A stretch of 64,000 nucleotides of DNA from RHKX01 sp046330415 (GCA_046330415.1 JAXLSW010000007.1:186001-250000); one strand, 5' to 3'. Counted from the stretch's first letter, positions 1 to 9,926 are shown. Made by a program: numbers and translations. Notes: generated by a model from the sequence alone, not told the origin.

Positions 1-654
1 AGATCCACCGGGCTCCCAGCCGCTCCATCGGCGTTCGCCGATGCGGGTCGATGTCGGTGACGGTGAGCCGCGCTCCCGCAGCGGTCAGCATCTCCGCGAC
101 GCGCGTCCCGACGTGGCCGAGTCCGATCACGCAGACGTGGACCCCCGCGAGGTCGCGGCTGCCGAAGCGCTCCTCGGCGCAGGCCCGCATCGCGGCGACG
201 ACGCCGAGGGCGGTGACCGGGCTCGGGTCGCCGGAGCCGCCCCGGGTGGCGTCGAGGCCGACGACATGCGAGGTGCGCTCGGCGATCACGTCCATGTCGG
301 CGGAGCCGGTGCCGACGTCCTCGGCGGTCACGTAGGCGCCGCCCAGCTCCTCGACGAGGTCGCCGAAGTCGAGCAGCAGCGCTCGTCGCAGCTCCCCGGC
401 CGGAGGCGCACCGGCCGGTGCCGCGAGCACGCCCTTGCCGCCCCCGAGGTCGAGCCCCGCGGCGGCGGCCTTCAGCGTCATCGCGGCGGCGAGGCGCTTC
501 GCATCGGTGACGGCGTCATCCGGGACGGCGTAGTGCCACATCCGCGCGCCGCCGAGCGCCGGGCCGAGCGCGGTCGAGTGCACGGCGACCGCGACGGTGC
601 AGCCGCTTCGCTCCCCGGTGCGGACCTCGATGCGCTCGAACCGCTCGCGCGTCA

Positions 655-655
<1 letters not shown>
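1..655 (-). CDS. Leu/Phe/Val/Glu-type amino-acid dehydrogenase (partial)
   Basis: NAD-dependent oxidative deamination of a branched-chain amino acid to its keto acid is the likely role. About 218 N-terminal residues are present and the rest lies beyond the window edge. Visible family marks are MTLK (Lys62), GGGK (Lys74), the TAEDVGT stretch with Asp113, and a dinucleotide-binding GLGHVG turn in the second half. The ATG at 655 overlaps the TGA of the upstream E2 gene (TGATG), so the two are translationally coupled. The placement behind branched-chain keto-acid dehydrogenase genes supports leucine or valine dehydrogenase rather than glutamate dehydrogenase, but substrate cannot be fixed from sequence alone. 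Confidence 0.85.
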
Positions 656-1960
<1,305 letters not shown>

Positions 1961-1980
<20 letters not shown>

Positions 1981-2995
1981 GGAGGGCCTCCTTCATGTCG
2001 TCGAGCTGAGGCAGGACGGCCTGCTCGAGCGGTGGACTGAACGGGATCGGCACATCCGGCGCCGTCAATCGCCGCACCGGCGCGTCGAGATGCTCGAAGC
2101 AGCTCTCGCCGACGAGGGCCGCCACCTCCGCGCCGACCCCCGCCGAGCGCGTCGCCTCGTGGGCGACGAGGACCTTCCCGGTCTTGCGGGCACTCGCCTC
2201 GATCGCGCCGAGGTCCAGCGGGGCGAGCGAGCGCAGGTCGAGGACCTCGATGCTCTCGCCGAGCTCCGCCACCGCGCGCTCGGCCAGCTCGACCGAGGAG
2301 CCGTAGGCGATCACGGTCGCGAGCTCGCCCTCGCGCGCCACCCGCGCCCGGCCGATCGGCACCGTGTGCTCGCCGGCCGGCACCTCTCCCTTCACGTGCC
2401 GGTAGAGACCCTTGTGCTCGAGGAAGCAGACCGGGTTGGGATCCCTGATCGCGCTGATCAGCAACCCCTTCGCATCCGCCGCCGTCGCCGGGGCGAGCAC
2501 CTTCAGCCCGGGCGCCTGCAGGAACCAGGCCTCCGGGTTCTGGGAGTGGAACGGACCGCCGGAGAACCCGCCGCCGGAGGGGAGGCGGACGACCATCGGC
2601 ACCGCCAGGCCCTGGCGGAAGTGCATCTTCGCGGCGACGTTGACGAGCTGGTCGAACCCGCAGGAGATGAAATCGGCGAACTGCATCTCGCAGACCGGCT
2701 TCAGCCCCTCGATCGCCGCCCCGACGGCAGCGCCGATGATCGCGTTCTCGGCCAGCGGCGCGTCGAGCACCCGGTCGGCGCCGAACTCCTCCGCGAAGCC
2801 GTCGGTCACCTTGAACGCGCCGCCGAAGGCGCCGATGTCCTCGCCGAAGCAGAACACGGTCTCGTCGCGACGCATCTCCGTCCGCAGCGCGTCGGAGATC
2901 GCCTCGAGGTATGTCATCTCGCTGGACGAGGGGACCTGGGAGGGGGGAACCTCAGCCTCGCCTTCGGGCCCCGCGATGGTCTCGACGGCGCTCAT
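1961..2995 (-). CDS. bkdB: Alpha-keto-acid dehydrogenase E1 beta (branched-chain type)
   Basis: Beta subunit of the thiamine-diphosphate-dependent E1 decarboxylase, 344 residues, pairing with the alpha subunit encoded just upstream. The family pattern is clear: MTYLEAISDAL near the N terminus, GEDIGAFGG, APLAENAIIGAAVG, a GGGFSGGPFHSQ segment and the C-terminal VPIPFSPPLE. I chose the ATG at 2995 because it overlaps the E1 alpha stop (ATGA) and leaves a standard-length protein; the longer open frame upstream is antisense noise over E1 alpha. Acts in the cytoplasm in branched-chain amino-acid breakdown or fatty-acid primer supply. Confidence 0.92.
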
Positions 2996-4053
2996 CGCGC
3001 ACCCCCCTCCGGGTAGCGCGACCAGGGCGCGTGCCCGTCCCCCAGCGGTCGCCAATCGTCGGCGAAGACGCCGCTCGCCGCGACCGCCGGATCCGGCATC
3101 GGGGAAGCCAGCGCGCGCTCCGCTCCCGCCGCGACCTCGGCCGCGATGCGCTCGCGGAGATCGTCGAGCGCCCCGGGCTCGAAACCGTGCTCGGCCACCA
3201 GCAGCTCGCGGTAGCGATCGATCGGGTCGCGGTCGCGCCACTCCGCAAGCGTCTCCTCCGGCACGTAGCCCATGTCGTCGTGGGCGCCGTGGCCGTGCAT
3301 CCGCATCGTCCGCGCCTCGATCAGGGTCGGGCCGCCGCCGCGCCGCGCGCGCGCCGTCGCTTCGGCGACGGCGGCGAAGACCGCCTCGACGTCGTTTCCG
3401 TCAACGGTCACCCCACCGAAGCCGTAGCCGGCCGCGCGCTCGATCGGATCGACCGCGAACTCGAGCTCGTTCGGGGTCGAGTAGGCGAACCCGTTGTTCT
3501 CGAGGACGAAGACGACCGGCAGCTCGCGCACCCCGGCGAGGTTCATCGCCTCGTGCCACTGTCCGTTGGCGGTCGAGCCCTCGCCGAAAAAGGTGAGCGC
3601 GACGCGCGGCTCCCGCCTGAGCTTGAACGCGAGCGCGATTCCACTGGCGACGAGCGCCATGTCGGGGAGCATCGAGACCATGCCGACGCAGCCGAGGCCG
3701 GGGTCGCCGAAGTGCATGTTGCCGTCGCGCCCGCCGGTGACGCCGCCGCTGCGGCCCATGTAGTTGGCGAGGTAGCGCTCCGGCGTCACGCCGCGGACGA
3801 AGTGGGCGCCGAGGTCGCGGTGGAGGATGCACATGCGGTCCTCCGGGGCGAGGGCGTACGCGGCGCCGACGCCGATGGCTTCCTGGCCGCAGCCGTCGTA
3901 GAACGAGCCGGGGATCCTGCCCTGCCGGTACAGGCTCAGCGCCCGCTCCTCGGCGAGCCGCATCATCAGCATGTAGCCGAGCAGCCGCTCGCGGTCCTCG
4001 CCGGTCAGCGTCGTCGCAGCGTCGGGACGCGTGCGCACCTCGCTTGCGCTCAT
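2992..4053 (-). CDS. bkdA: Alpha-keto-acid dehydrogenase E1 alpha (branched-chain type)
   Basis: Alpha subunit of E1, 353 residues; it binds thiamine diphosphate and decarboxylates the keto acid. Visible are YDGCGQEAIGVG, GGRDGNMHFGDP, and the cofactor motif beginning GEGSTANG (about residue 156) and ending ENNGFAYS (about 183). GEG replaces the more usual GDG. The Shine-Dalgarno-like AAGGCGG lies just before the ATG. It is the first gene of a four-gene run (E1 alpha, E1 beta, E2, amino-acid dehydrogenase) with overlapping ends. The leader holds a candidate CRP/FNR-type site with a -10 hexamer. Confidence 0.92.
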   Translation of the reverse strand: MSASEVRTRPDAATTLTGEDRERLLGYMLMMRLAEERALSLYRQGRIPGSFYDGCGQEAIGVGAAYALAPEDRMCILHRDLGAHFVRGVTPERYLANYMGRSGGVTGGRDGNMHFGDPGLGCVGMVSMLPDMALVASGIALAFKLRREPRVALTFFGEGSTANGQWHEAMNLAGVRELPVVFVLENNGFAYSTPNELEFAVDPIERAAGYGFGGVTVDGNDVEAVFAAVAEATARARRGGGPTLIEARTMRMHGHGAHDDMGYVPEETLAEWRDRDPIDRYRELLVAEHGFEPGALDDLRERIAAEVAAGAERALASPMPDPAVAASGVFADDWRPLGDGHAPWSRYPEGGAR

Positions 4054-4180
4054 GGGGTCCGCCTTTCGGGGTGGCCGGGAAGTGGGATCTCCACTTCGTC
4101 GTGGCCGGTTGCTTCACCGCGATCGTGATCTCCGGTCGCGGCGCCTACGGACTACGGGCTCCGGGGTTCCACCCGGCTCC

Positions 4181-4204
4181 CTATGTGATGAAGGTCACTA
4201 TACG
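4181..4204 (-). promoter_or_regulatory. Candidate promoter with CRP/FNR-type operator for bkd operon
   Basis: The stretch contains TGTGA-N6-TCACT (4184-4199), one base off the CRP-type consensus. On the minus strand it overlaps a TATAGT hexamer (4203-4198) suitable as a -10. No good -35 is visible upstream. The site is about 130-150 bp upstream of the E1 alpha start. The regulator is inferred only from the dyad. Confidence 0.5.
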
Positions 4205-4208
4205 ACTC

Positions 4209-4231
4209 GGGCGGGCGGAGGTCGCCCGCCC
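4209..4231 (-). terminator. GC-rich hairpin after small secreted gene
   Basis: Perfect 9-bp stem GGGCGGGCG / CGCCCGCCC with a 5-nt loop, directly downstream of the minus-strand gene ending at 4248. There is no U-run, so efficiency as an intrinsic terminator is uncertain. Confidence 0.5.
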
Positions 4232-4247
4232 GGCCGTCAGCTGCCCC

Positions 4248-4667
4248 TCAGCTGCAGAAGAGCTTCGTCGGCAGGCTGTCGGCGAACGGCGGCTCGCGCT
4301 TGATGAAGTCGACGTGGATCCGCCGGTACATGTAGATGTTCGCGCCGACGCAGCGGGTGGGCTTCGGCTTCTTCAGCGTCACCGCGACGGGGTAGTCCTT
4401 GATCGTGCCGCCGGCGCAGTCGGGCTTGCAGGTGTTGGCGTGGAGCGTCCCGAAGCCGTGGGAGCGCTTGCCGCCCCAGTCCTGCCAGTCGAAGCCGTTG
4501 ATGAAGACGTTGCCATCGCCGCAGGTGAGCACGATCCGGTGGGGCTCGACCTTCGGTGAGGTGCAGTTGTTCGGCGCGTAGACCTTGACGCCTCCCGCCG
4601 CCGCCGTTGCGGAGAGCGCGAGCGCCGCCACTCCGATCGTCGCCACCATCAGCACCACGCGTCTCAT
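4248..4667 (-). CDS. Small secreted protein, unknown function
   Basis: A 139-residue protein with a signal peptide (basic MRR start, hydrophobic VLMVATIGVAALAL, Ala-rich cleavage region near residue 24). The mature part has six cysteines (for example NNCTSP, LTCGDG, ANTCKPDC) and aromatic Gly/Trp-rich segments such as FDWQDWGG, so it may be a disulfide-stabilised beta domain. A GGAGGG ribosome site precedes the ATG at 4667. It stands alone between the bkd operon and a RibD-like gene. I do not recognise a named family and give no function. Confidence 0.75.
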   Translation of the reverse strand: MRRVVLMVATIGVAALALSATAAAGGVKVYAPNNCTSPKVEPHRIVLTCGDGNVFINGFDWQDWGGKRSHGFGTLHANTCKPDCAGGTIKDYPVAVTLKKPKPTRCVGANIYMYRRIHVDFIKREPPFADSLPTKLFCS

Positions 4668-4735
4668 CTCACCCTCCTCGGGTCGGGTCCAACTCGCCGG
4701 GAAGTCTCGCAGGCGGCGTTCGCGGGCTGGACGGG

Positions 4736-5314
4736 TCAGCCGCCGGAGGCCGTCGGCGGAGCTGCGACCGCGTAGGCGAGGAACACCACGCCGCCGGCGA
4801 ATCGCCGCTCCACCCGCAGCTCGAGGGCCAGCTGCGCGCCCTCGGGAAGCGCGCGCTTGCCGCCGCCGACGATCACCGGCGAGAGGTAGAGCTGCACCTC
4901 GTCGACGAGCCCGGCGGCGAAGGCCGCGGCGGCGAGCTCGGCCCCGCCGATGCTGATCGCACCCTCGCTCGCGGCCTTCATCTCCCGGATCGCGTCGGGG
5001 AGGAACTCGCGCTCGATCCGCGTGCGCTCGGTCGCGACCTCCTCCAGCGATCGTGAGTAGACGACCTTCTCGGCGCCGAGCCAGATCGCCTTGTAGTCGG
5101 CGAGCTCGGCGGGCTCCCCCTCGGTCGGAATCGTCTCCCAGACCGCGAGCGTCTCGTACATGCGGCGGCCGAGGAGCATCGTCGTGACCCCCCGCTGGCG
5201 CTCGTTGACGAACGCGTGGACCTCGCGGTCGGGAGCCGCCCACCCGAAGTCGCCGCCGGCGTCCTCGATGTAGCCGTCGAGCGAGCAGAGGGCGGTGTAG
5301 ACGAGGCGGGCCAT
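4736..5314 (-). CDS. Dihydrofolate reductase/RibD C-terminal-domain family protein
   Basis: A 192-residue protein of the RibD C-terminal (DHFR-like) fold, probably an NADPH-dependent reductase of unknown substrate. Typical marks are the N-terminal SLDGYIED, MLLGRRMYETLAVWE, the SIGGAELAAAAF nucleotide-binding loop, and LVDEVQLYLSPVIVGGG. The start at 5314 gives the usual family length; upstream open frame is antisense to the UbiB gene. It is divergently transcribed from that gene with 49 bp between. Such proteins are often annotated only as deaminase-reductase or YwjB-like, so no pathway is assigned. Confidence 0.85.
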   Translation of the reverse strand: MARLVYTALCSLDGYIEDAGGDFGWAAPDREVHAFVNERQRGVTTMLLGRRMYETLAVWETIPTEGEPAELADYKAIWLGAEKVVYSRSLEEVATERTRIEREFLPDAIREMKAASEGAISIGGAELAAAAFAAGLVDEVQLYLSPVIVGGGKRALPEGAQLALELRVERRFAGGVVFLAYAVAAPPTASGG

Positions 5315-5346
5315 CCGGCGCAGGGTATTCGCCTCGTACCCGCCAC

Positions 5347-5354
5347 TAGATAAT
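5347..5354 (+). promoter_or_regulatory. Candidate -10 element of a possibly leaderless mRNA
   Basis: TAGATAAT contains GATAAT ending exactly 9 nt before the ATG at 5364, a spacing that would start the transcript close to the start codon. No convincing -35 is seen. GAGGG also precedes the ATG, so a short leader cannot be excluded. Confidence 0.4.
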
Positions 5355-5363
5355 CGAGGGTGG

Positions 5364-6668
5364 ATGGCGGACGACAAGCTCCCCACGAACAGGGTCCAGC
5401 GGCTGGCGCGCTTCGGTGGCACCGCGGCGATGGACAAGCGCCAGCTCGAGGCGGCGGAGCAGATCGTCACCGTGCTCGGTGGGATGAAGGGCGCGGCGAT
5501 GAAGATCGGCCAGGTCCTCTCCTTTGTCGACCTCGGGATCGTGCCGCCCGAGTACCGGGACCGCTTCCAGGCGAAGCTCGCGACCCTGCGCGACGCGGCG
5601 CCCACGGTCAGCTTCGAGCAGATGCGAGCCGTGATCGAGGCCGATCTCGAGAGCCCGATCCGGGAGCTCTTCGCCGACTTCGACCCCGAGCCGATCGCGG
5701 CCGCCTCGATTGGGCAGGTCTACCGGGCGTCGCTGCCCGACGGGCGCGAAGTCGCGGTCAAGGTCCAGTACCCGGGGATCAACGACGCCGTCCGCGCCGA
5801 CATGAAGAACCTCGGCCTGCTGCTGCGGCTGACGAAGACGATGACGCCGCAGCTCGACACCAAGGCGGTCGGCAACGAGATCCGCGAGCGCATCGTCGAG
5901 GAGCTCGACTACGAGCTCGAGGCCTCCAACCAACGGACGATGGCCCGCCTCTACGAGGGCCACCCCTTCATCTTCATCCCGCCGGTCGTCACCCAGCTCT
6001 GCCGCGAGCGCGTGATCGTCACCGAGCTCGTCGCCGGCGATGGCTTCGAGGTGATGCGCGCCGCCGCCGACGCCGAGCGCGACCGGATCGGCGAGATCGT
6101 CTTCCGCTTCTACTTCGGCTCGATGTACCGGCACCGCCGCTTCTCCGGTGATCCGCACCCGGGGAACATGATCCGGCTTGGCGACGGCCGCATCGCCTTC
6201 CTCGACTTCGGCCTGTTCAAGACGATCACCCCCGACGTCGCCGAGCTCGAGCTCGCCTGCCAGCGGGCGACGGTGGAGGGACGCGCCGAGGAGCTGCACC
6301 GGATGATGAGCGGCGCCGGGTTCCTGCCGCGCGGAGACCGGCTCGACGCCGAGGAGCTGCTGGCGTTCGTCCGCGACGCGATCTGGTGGTACACGACCGA
6401 CGAGGAGGTGCGGATCGACCAGGACGTCGTCAACCGCGCCTTCATCCAGACGACCGACCCGCGCTCCACCCACTACGCGACCGCCCGCCACCAGGACATC
6501 GCCCCCGAGCACCTCTTCGGCCGTCGCCTCGAGCTGCTGACGCTGGCGGTGCTCGGCCAGCTCGAGGCCGAGAACAACTGGCACATGATCGCCCGCGAGT
6601 GGATGTACGGCGACGAGCCGGTGACCGATCTCGGGCGGGCGGAGGCCGAGTACCTGGCCGCCTCCTGA
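5364..6668 (+). CDS. ABC1/UbiB/AarF-family atypical kinase
   Basis: A 434-residue member of the ABC1 (UbiB/ADCK) kinase-like ATPase family. Diagnostic motifs occur in order: MKIGQ (KxGQ), AAASIGQVY (Ala-rich loop), VAVKVQYP (ATP-binding Lys), a DPHPGN catalytic loop and FLDFG (metal-binding Asp). Family members support quinone or isoprenoid lipid metabolism, usually at the membrane, but the substrate is rarely known. No clear transmembrane helix is visible here. The gene is alone on the plus strand between minus-strand operons and is followed by a hairpin shared with lipB. Confidence 0.9.
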   Translation: MADDKLPTNRVQRLARFGGTAAMDKRQLEAAEQIVTVLGGMKGAAMKIGQVLSFVDLGIVPPEYRDRFQAKLATLRDAAPTVSFEQMRAVIEADLESPIRELFADFDPEPIAAASIGQVYRASLPDGREVAVKVQYPGINDAVRADMKNLGLLLRLTKTMTPQLDTKAVGNEIRERIVEELDYELEASNQRTMARLYEGHPFIFIPPVVTQLCRERVIVTELVAGDGFEVMRAAADAERDRIGEIVFRFYFGSMYRHRRFSGDPHPGNMIRLGDGRIAFLDFGLFKTITPDVAELELACQRATVEGRAEELHRMMSGAGFLPRGDRLDAEELLAFVRDAIWWYTTDEEVRIDQDVVNRAFIQTTDPRSTHYATARHQDIAPEHLFGRRLELLTLAVLGQLEAENNWHMIAREWMYGDEPVTDLGRAEAEYLAAS

Positions 6669-6747
6669 GCTACGGTGACCCGATGAGCGGCGAGCGTCGC
6701 AAGGTCCTGACGGCGGCCGACGAGCCGGGCCCGGCGGGCTGATCCCA

Positions 6748-6768
6748 CCTGGTCCGGAGCGGACCGGG
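6748..6768. terminator. Convergent hairpin between UbiB-like gene and lipB
   Basis: GGTCCG-gag-CGGACC core stem, extended by CCT/GGG pairs with one G-U wobble on the plus strand. It lies between the ends of two convergent genes, so it could serve both directions. No U-run follows. Confidence 0.5.
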
Positions 6769-6771
6769 GCT

Positions 6772-7563
6772 CTAGGAGACGCTGGAGACCGGCGCCGGTG
6801 CGGGGACCAGATCGCGGCCGAACTCGGCGCCGAAGCGCTCCCGGACCGTGGCGGCGAACCCCTCGAGGTCCTGCTCGGCGCCGAGCTCGCGTGACAGCGA
6901 GGTCATCCGCGCCGACTCCACCCCGCAGGGGACGATCCACTCGAAGGGCTGCAGGTCGTTGTTGACGTTGATGGCGAGGCCGTGGGAGGCGATGCCGCGG
7001 CTGACGTGGATGCCGATCGAACCGATCTTGCGTGCGTCGCCCGGCTCGGCTGCGAGGCGCGGGTCGCGGGCGCCGACCTCGGTCCCCTGCGGTCCGACCA
7101 CGCCGACCGGGATCGGCGGCGCTCCCGCCGTCCAGACGCCGGTCAGCCCGTCGAAGACCTGCGCCGGGACCCCGTGATGGGCGAGCGCTCCGGTCATCAC
7201 GTTCTCGAGGGCGCGGACGTAGGCGTGCACGTCGGGCCGCCCGTCGGCGGAGACGCCGGCGATGTCGACGATCGGATAGGCGACGAGCTGCCCGGGCCCG
7301 TGGTAGGTGACCTTGCCGCCGCGATCGGTCTCGGCGACCTCGATCCCCTGCATCCGGTACCAGTCCTCGCCCATGCCGAGCTCGCGAGGGTCGGTGCGGC
7401 GGCCCTTCGTCAGGACCGGGGGGTGCTCGAGCAGCAGCAGGACGTCGCCGATCTCACCCGCGCGCCGCCGCTCGACGAGGGCGCCCTGAAGCTCCACCGC
7501 CTCCCCGTAGGGCACGGTTCCCAGCCAGGTCCAGCCGAGGGGCTCGGGCGAGTGGTCGGCCAT
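6772..7563 (-). CDS. lipB: Octanoyl-[ACP]:protein octanoyltransferase LipB
   Basis: Transfers octanoate from acyl carrier protein to lipoyl domains, the first step of de novo lipoylation needed by both E2 proteins in this window. The protein has 263 residues with the LipB signatures HPPVLTKGRR, RGGKVTYHGPGQLVAYP, KIGSIGIHVSRG (catalytic Lys near 177) and VPCG (catalytic Cys near 211). A loop of about 25 residues before the catalytic Lys makes it somewhat longer than typical. It follows the PDH genes on the same strand, with two small genes between. No lipA was seen nearby. Confidence 0.93.
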   Translation of the reverse strand: MADHSPEPLGWTWLGTVPYGEAVELQGALVERRRAGEIGDVLLLLEHPPVLTKGRRTDPRELGMGEDWYRMQGIEVAETDRGGKVTYHGPGQLVAYPIVDIAGVSADGRPDVHAYVRALENVMTGALAHHGVPAQVFDGLTGVWTAGAPPIPVGVVGPQGTEVGARDPRLAAEPGDARKIGSIGIHVSRGIASHGLAINVNNDLQPFEWIVPCGVESARMTSLSRELGAEQDLEGFAATVRERFGAEFGRDLVPAPAPVSSVS

Positions 7564-7593
7564 GGGAGGAAGTCTGGCAGGAGCGCGGCGCGG

Positions 7594-8058
7594 TCAGCCG
7601 ACCTTGCCGCCGCTCCACTCGCGGATCGACTTGCAGCCGTCGTGCTTGAGGGTGATCGAACCCTTGACGACGCCGGGCTTCGTCCAGCGGCCCTTCCAGA
7701 TCACCTGGACGAACTCGTCCTCGACCGGCGTCTTCTCCTTGAGCTTGAAGCGCCCCGTCGAGGAGATCGGGATGTTGTCGGCGGCGAGCGGCAGGTCGAA
7801 GTCGTCGCACTTGTTGTCGTCGGGGTAGTAGATGCCGAGGTAGCCGTCGGTGCGGACGATCTGTCGAGCGGTTCCCGCGCGCGCGACCGTGAAGACACCC
7901 ACGGAGTAGTTCTTGCTCGAGGCGACCACGGGCGATGCCTGGTAGTCGCCGGCGGCGACCTTCTTGGCCCCGGCGGCGCCGGCGTCGACGGACGAGAGGG
8001 CGCCGAGCGCGAGGAGCGCGACGAGCAGTGGGGCTGTTCGGCGGAGCACGCGCGACAT
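7594..8058 (-). CDS. Small secreted protein, unknown function
   Basis: A 154-residue protein with a signal peptide (RRTAPLLVALLALGAL, probable cleavage after about residue 28). The mature part is basic and beta-rich in appearance, with two cysteines (NKCDDFD and HDGCKS). It lies between an SRPBCC-like gene and lipB in the PDH gene run, 9 bp after the former. The fold resembles other short secreted proteins in this window but no motif identifies a family or role. Confidence 0.7.
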   Translation of the reverse strand: MSRVLRRTAPLLVALLALGALSSVDAGAAGAKKVAAGDYQASPVVASSKNYSVGVFTVARAGTARQIVRTDGYLGIYYPDDNKCDDFDLPLAADNIPISSTGRFKLKEKTPVEDEFVQVIWKGRWTKPGVVKGSITLKHDGCKSIREWSGGKVG

Positions 8059-8067
8059 CGCGCTCGC

Positions 8068-8607
8068 CTAGTGGCCGTTGACGCTGAGCTCGGCGCGGCG
8101 CTTGATCGAGCGCAGCATCCGGTTGACGACGAGGATGTGGCCGCGGGTGCCGAGCACCGCCGCCTTGTAGAGCTTGCCCTTGCCGGCGGCGAACTGCGCG
8201 CGCGTCTCGAGGCGAACGCGGGAGCGCTGGCCGGGCAGCAGGTCGATCCGGAAGACGACCGCGTACTTGGCGTACTTGTGCTCGCCGGCCATCGCCAGCA
8301 TCACCGGAGCTATCGCGCGGGTCACCGTGAAGCCGGGCAGGGTGCCACCGGGGTGGTGGAGGTCGCCGTGGGCCTCGGTCTCGATGGCGCCGATGCGCTC
8401 GCAGTAGCTGTGGGCGAACTTGCTCCCCAGCGCGGACTCGAGCGTCGGAAAGAGGGCCGCAAAGGTGGCCTCCGCCGGCGCCTCGACGTCGATGTAGTGC
8501 TCGTCGATCGGCGGCAGCTCCTCCAGCGGCACGTCGATGGTCCGCGGCTTGTGTGGTGCGGCGGCGGGGTGTGTCGCTGATTCCATCGGCGCTGCGCTCG
8601 GGGTCAC
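8068..8607 (-). CDS. SRPBCC/DUF2867-like protein
   Basis: A 179-residue protein starting at a GTG that overlaps the TGA of the upstream E2 gene (GTGA), so it is coupled to PDH expression. The pattern of an N-terminal helix with VEAPAEATFAALFPTLES, central beta strands and a C-terminal helix with RGHILVVNRML suggests a START/SRPBCC-type hydrophobic-ligand fold. This is a structural guess from sequence pattern only. No catalytic residues can be assigned. A role near lipoate or acyl groups would be speculation based on position between E2 and lipB. Confidence 0.65.
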   Translation of the reverse strand: MTPSAAPMESATHPAAAPHKPRTIDVPLEELPPIDEHYIDVEAPAEATFAALFPTLESALGSKFAHSYCERIGAIETEAHGDLHHPGGTLPGFTVTRAIAPVMLAMAGEHKYAKYAVVFRIDLLPGQRSRVRLETRAQFAAGKGKLYKAAVLGTRGHILVVNRMLRSIKRRAELSVNGH

Positions 8608-9926
8608 AGAGCTAGGAACACAGGTTCCGTCAGCAAGTCGCGCACCCGCGCGAGGAACTCGGCGCCATCGGCGCCGTAGAGGATGCGGTGGTCGGAGGCA
8701 AGCGTCACCGACATCCTGTTGCCGGGCACGATCTCACCGTCCCGGACGACCGGGACCTCCTCGATCGAGCCGACCGCGAGGATCGCCGCCTGCGGCGGGT
8801 TGATGACAGCCGAGAAGCTCGTCACTCCATACATACCCAGGTTGGACACGGTGAAGGTTCCACCGGACAGCTCCGGGGGAGTGATCGACCCGTCGCGGAC
8901 CCGCGCCGCCAGGGCGCGGGTCTCGGTGGCGATCTGCCGCAAGCCCTTGGTGTCGGCGTCGAAGACCGTCGGGACGACGAGCGCGCCCTGGGCGGCGACC
9001 GCGACGCCTACGTTGACGCGCGAGTACTCCTCGACCTTGCCGTCGCGGTAGGCGCCGTTGGCGCGGGGGAACTCGCGCAGCGCGATCGCGCAGGCCTTCA
9101 CGACCATGTCGTTGAAGGAGGGCACGACGTCGCCCTCGCCGGCCGCCGCCTTGATGCGCTTGCGCGCCTCGACCGCGCGGCTCATGTCGATCTCGGTGGT
9201 GAGGTAGAAGTGCGGCGCGGTGGCCTTCGACTCCGCCATGCGACGGGCCACGGTCTGCTGCAGCTTCGTCAGCTCGAACGTCTCGGTGGTGCCGCGGGCG
9301 GTCTCCGGCTTCTCGGAGGCTCCGGGGGTGGCGGGGGCCTTGGCGGCGGGAGCGGCCGCGGCGGCTGCGCCGGTGGCGGCCGGGGCGGTTCCCCCGGCGG
9401 GGGCCTCCTCGACGTCGCGCTTGATGATCCGCCCGCCGGGGCCGGAGCCGCTCAGCGAGGCGAGGTCGACGCCGCGATCGGCGGCGATGCGCCGCGCGAT
9501 CGGCGAGGCCTTGATGCGCTCGCCCGCACCTTCCGCCGCGGCGGATTCCGCCGAACGTACGTCGCTGGGCGCCATGGGGACCCGTTCCGTACGTTCGGTG
9601 GAGGTGGCGTCCTCTCCGGACTCCGACTCCGCGGTTTCGCTTTCGGTGGAGGCGGGGGCGGGGTCGTCGCCGCCGCCCGAGGGAGCTTCGCCCGCGTCGC
9701 CGACCTTCGCGATCACCTCGCCGATCGGGAGCGTCGCGCCCTCCTCGGCGAGGATCTCCGTCAGCGTCCCGGCGACGTCGGACTCGTAGACCATGTTCGC
9801 CTTGTCGGTCTCGATCTCGACGAGCTCGTCGCCGACCCCGACCTCGTCTCCGACCGCCTTCATCCAGGCGAGGATCGTCCCCTCCTCCATCGAGTCGGAG
9901 AGGCGCGGCATGACCACGTCGGCCAC
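8604..9926 (-). CDS. pdhC: Dihydrolipoamide acetyltransferase E2 (PDH type)
   Basis: E2 core of the second complex, 440 residues from the GTG at 9926, which follows the E1 beta stop by 20 bp. Order of domains: lipoyl (ETDK, Lys42), an acidic linker carrying the palindromic-element peptide (about 110-125), a subunit-binding domain near 138-175, an Ala/Pro linker, and the catalytic domain. The active-site region reads DHRILYGADGA (His413), so the usual HxxxDG spacing is expanded by three residues, a variant I recall from other bacterial PDH E2 proteins. Pyruvate as substrate is inferred from the gene order and the presence of the other, branched-chain-like set. Confidence 0.9.
   Translation of the reverse strand: MADVVMPRLSDSMEEGTILAWMKAVGDEVGVGDELVEIETDKANMVYESDVAGTLTEILAEEGATLPIGEVIAKVGDAGEAPSGGGDDPAPASTESETAESESGEDATSTERTERVPMAPSDVRSAESAAAEGAGERIKASPIARRIAADRGVDLASLSGSGPGGRIIKRDVEEAPAGGTAPAATGAAAAAAPAAKAPATPGASEKPETARGTTETFELTKLQQTVARRMAESKATAPHFYLTTEIDMSRAVEARKRIKAAAGEGDVVPSFNDMVVKACAIALREFPRANGAYRDGKVEEYSRVNVGVAVAAQGALVVPTVFDADTKGLRQIATETRALAARVRDGSITPPELSGGTFTVSNLGMYGVTSFSAVINPPQAAILAVGSIEEVPVVRDGEIVPGNRMSVTLASDHRILYGADGAEFLARVRDLLTEPVFLAL
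9551..9598. repeat. 48-bp palindromic element, copy 2 (in frame in pdhC)
   Basis: Arms CCGAACGTACG (9551-9561) and CGTACGTTCGG (9588-9598) are identical to copy 1; three core bases differ. It encodes ERTERVPMAPSDVRS in the same frame as copy 1 but sits before, not after, the subunit-binding domain. Shared position is therefore not explained by simple descent of one linker. Confidence 0.8.

Noticed and set aside
6683..6742. A 19-codon plus-strand frame after the UbiB-like gene
   Set aside because: No ribosome site, no recognisable protein, and it runs into the terminator.
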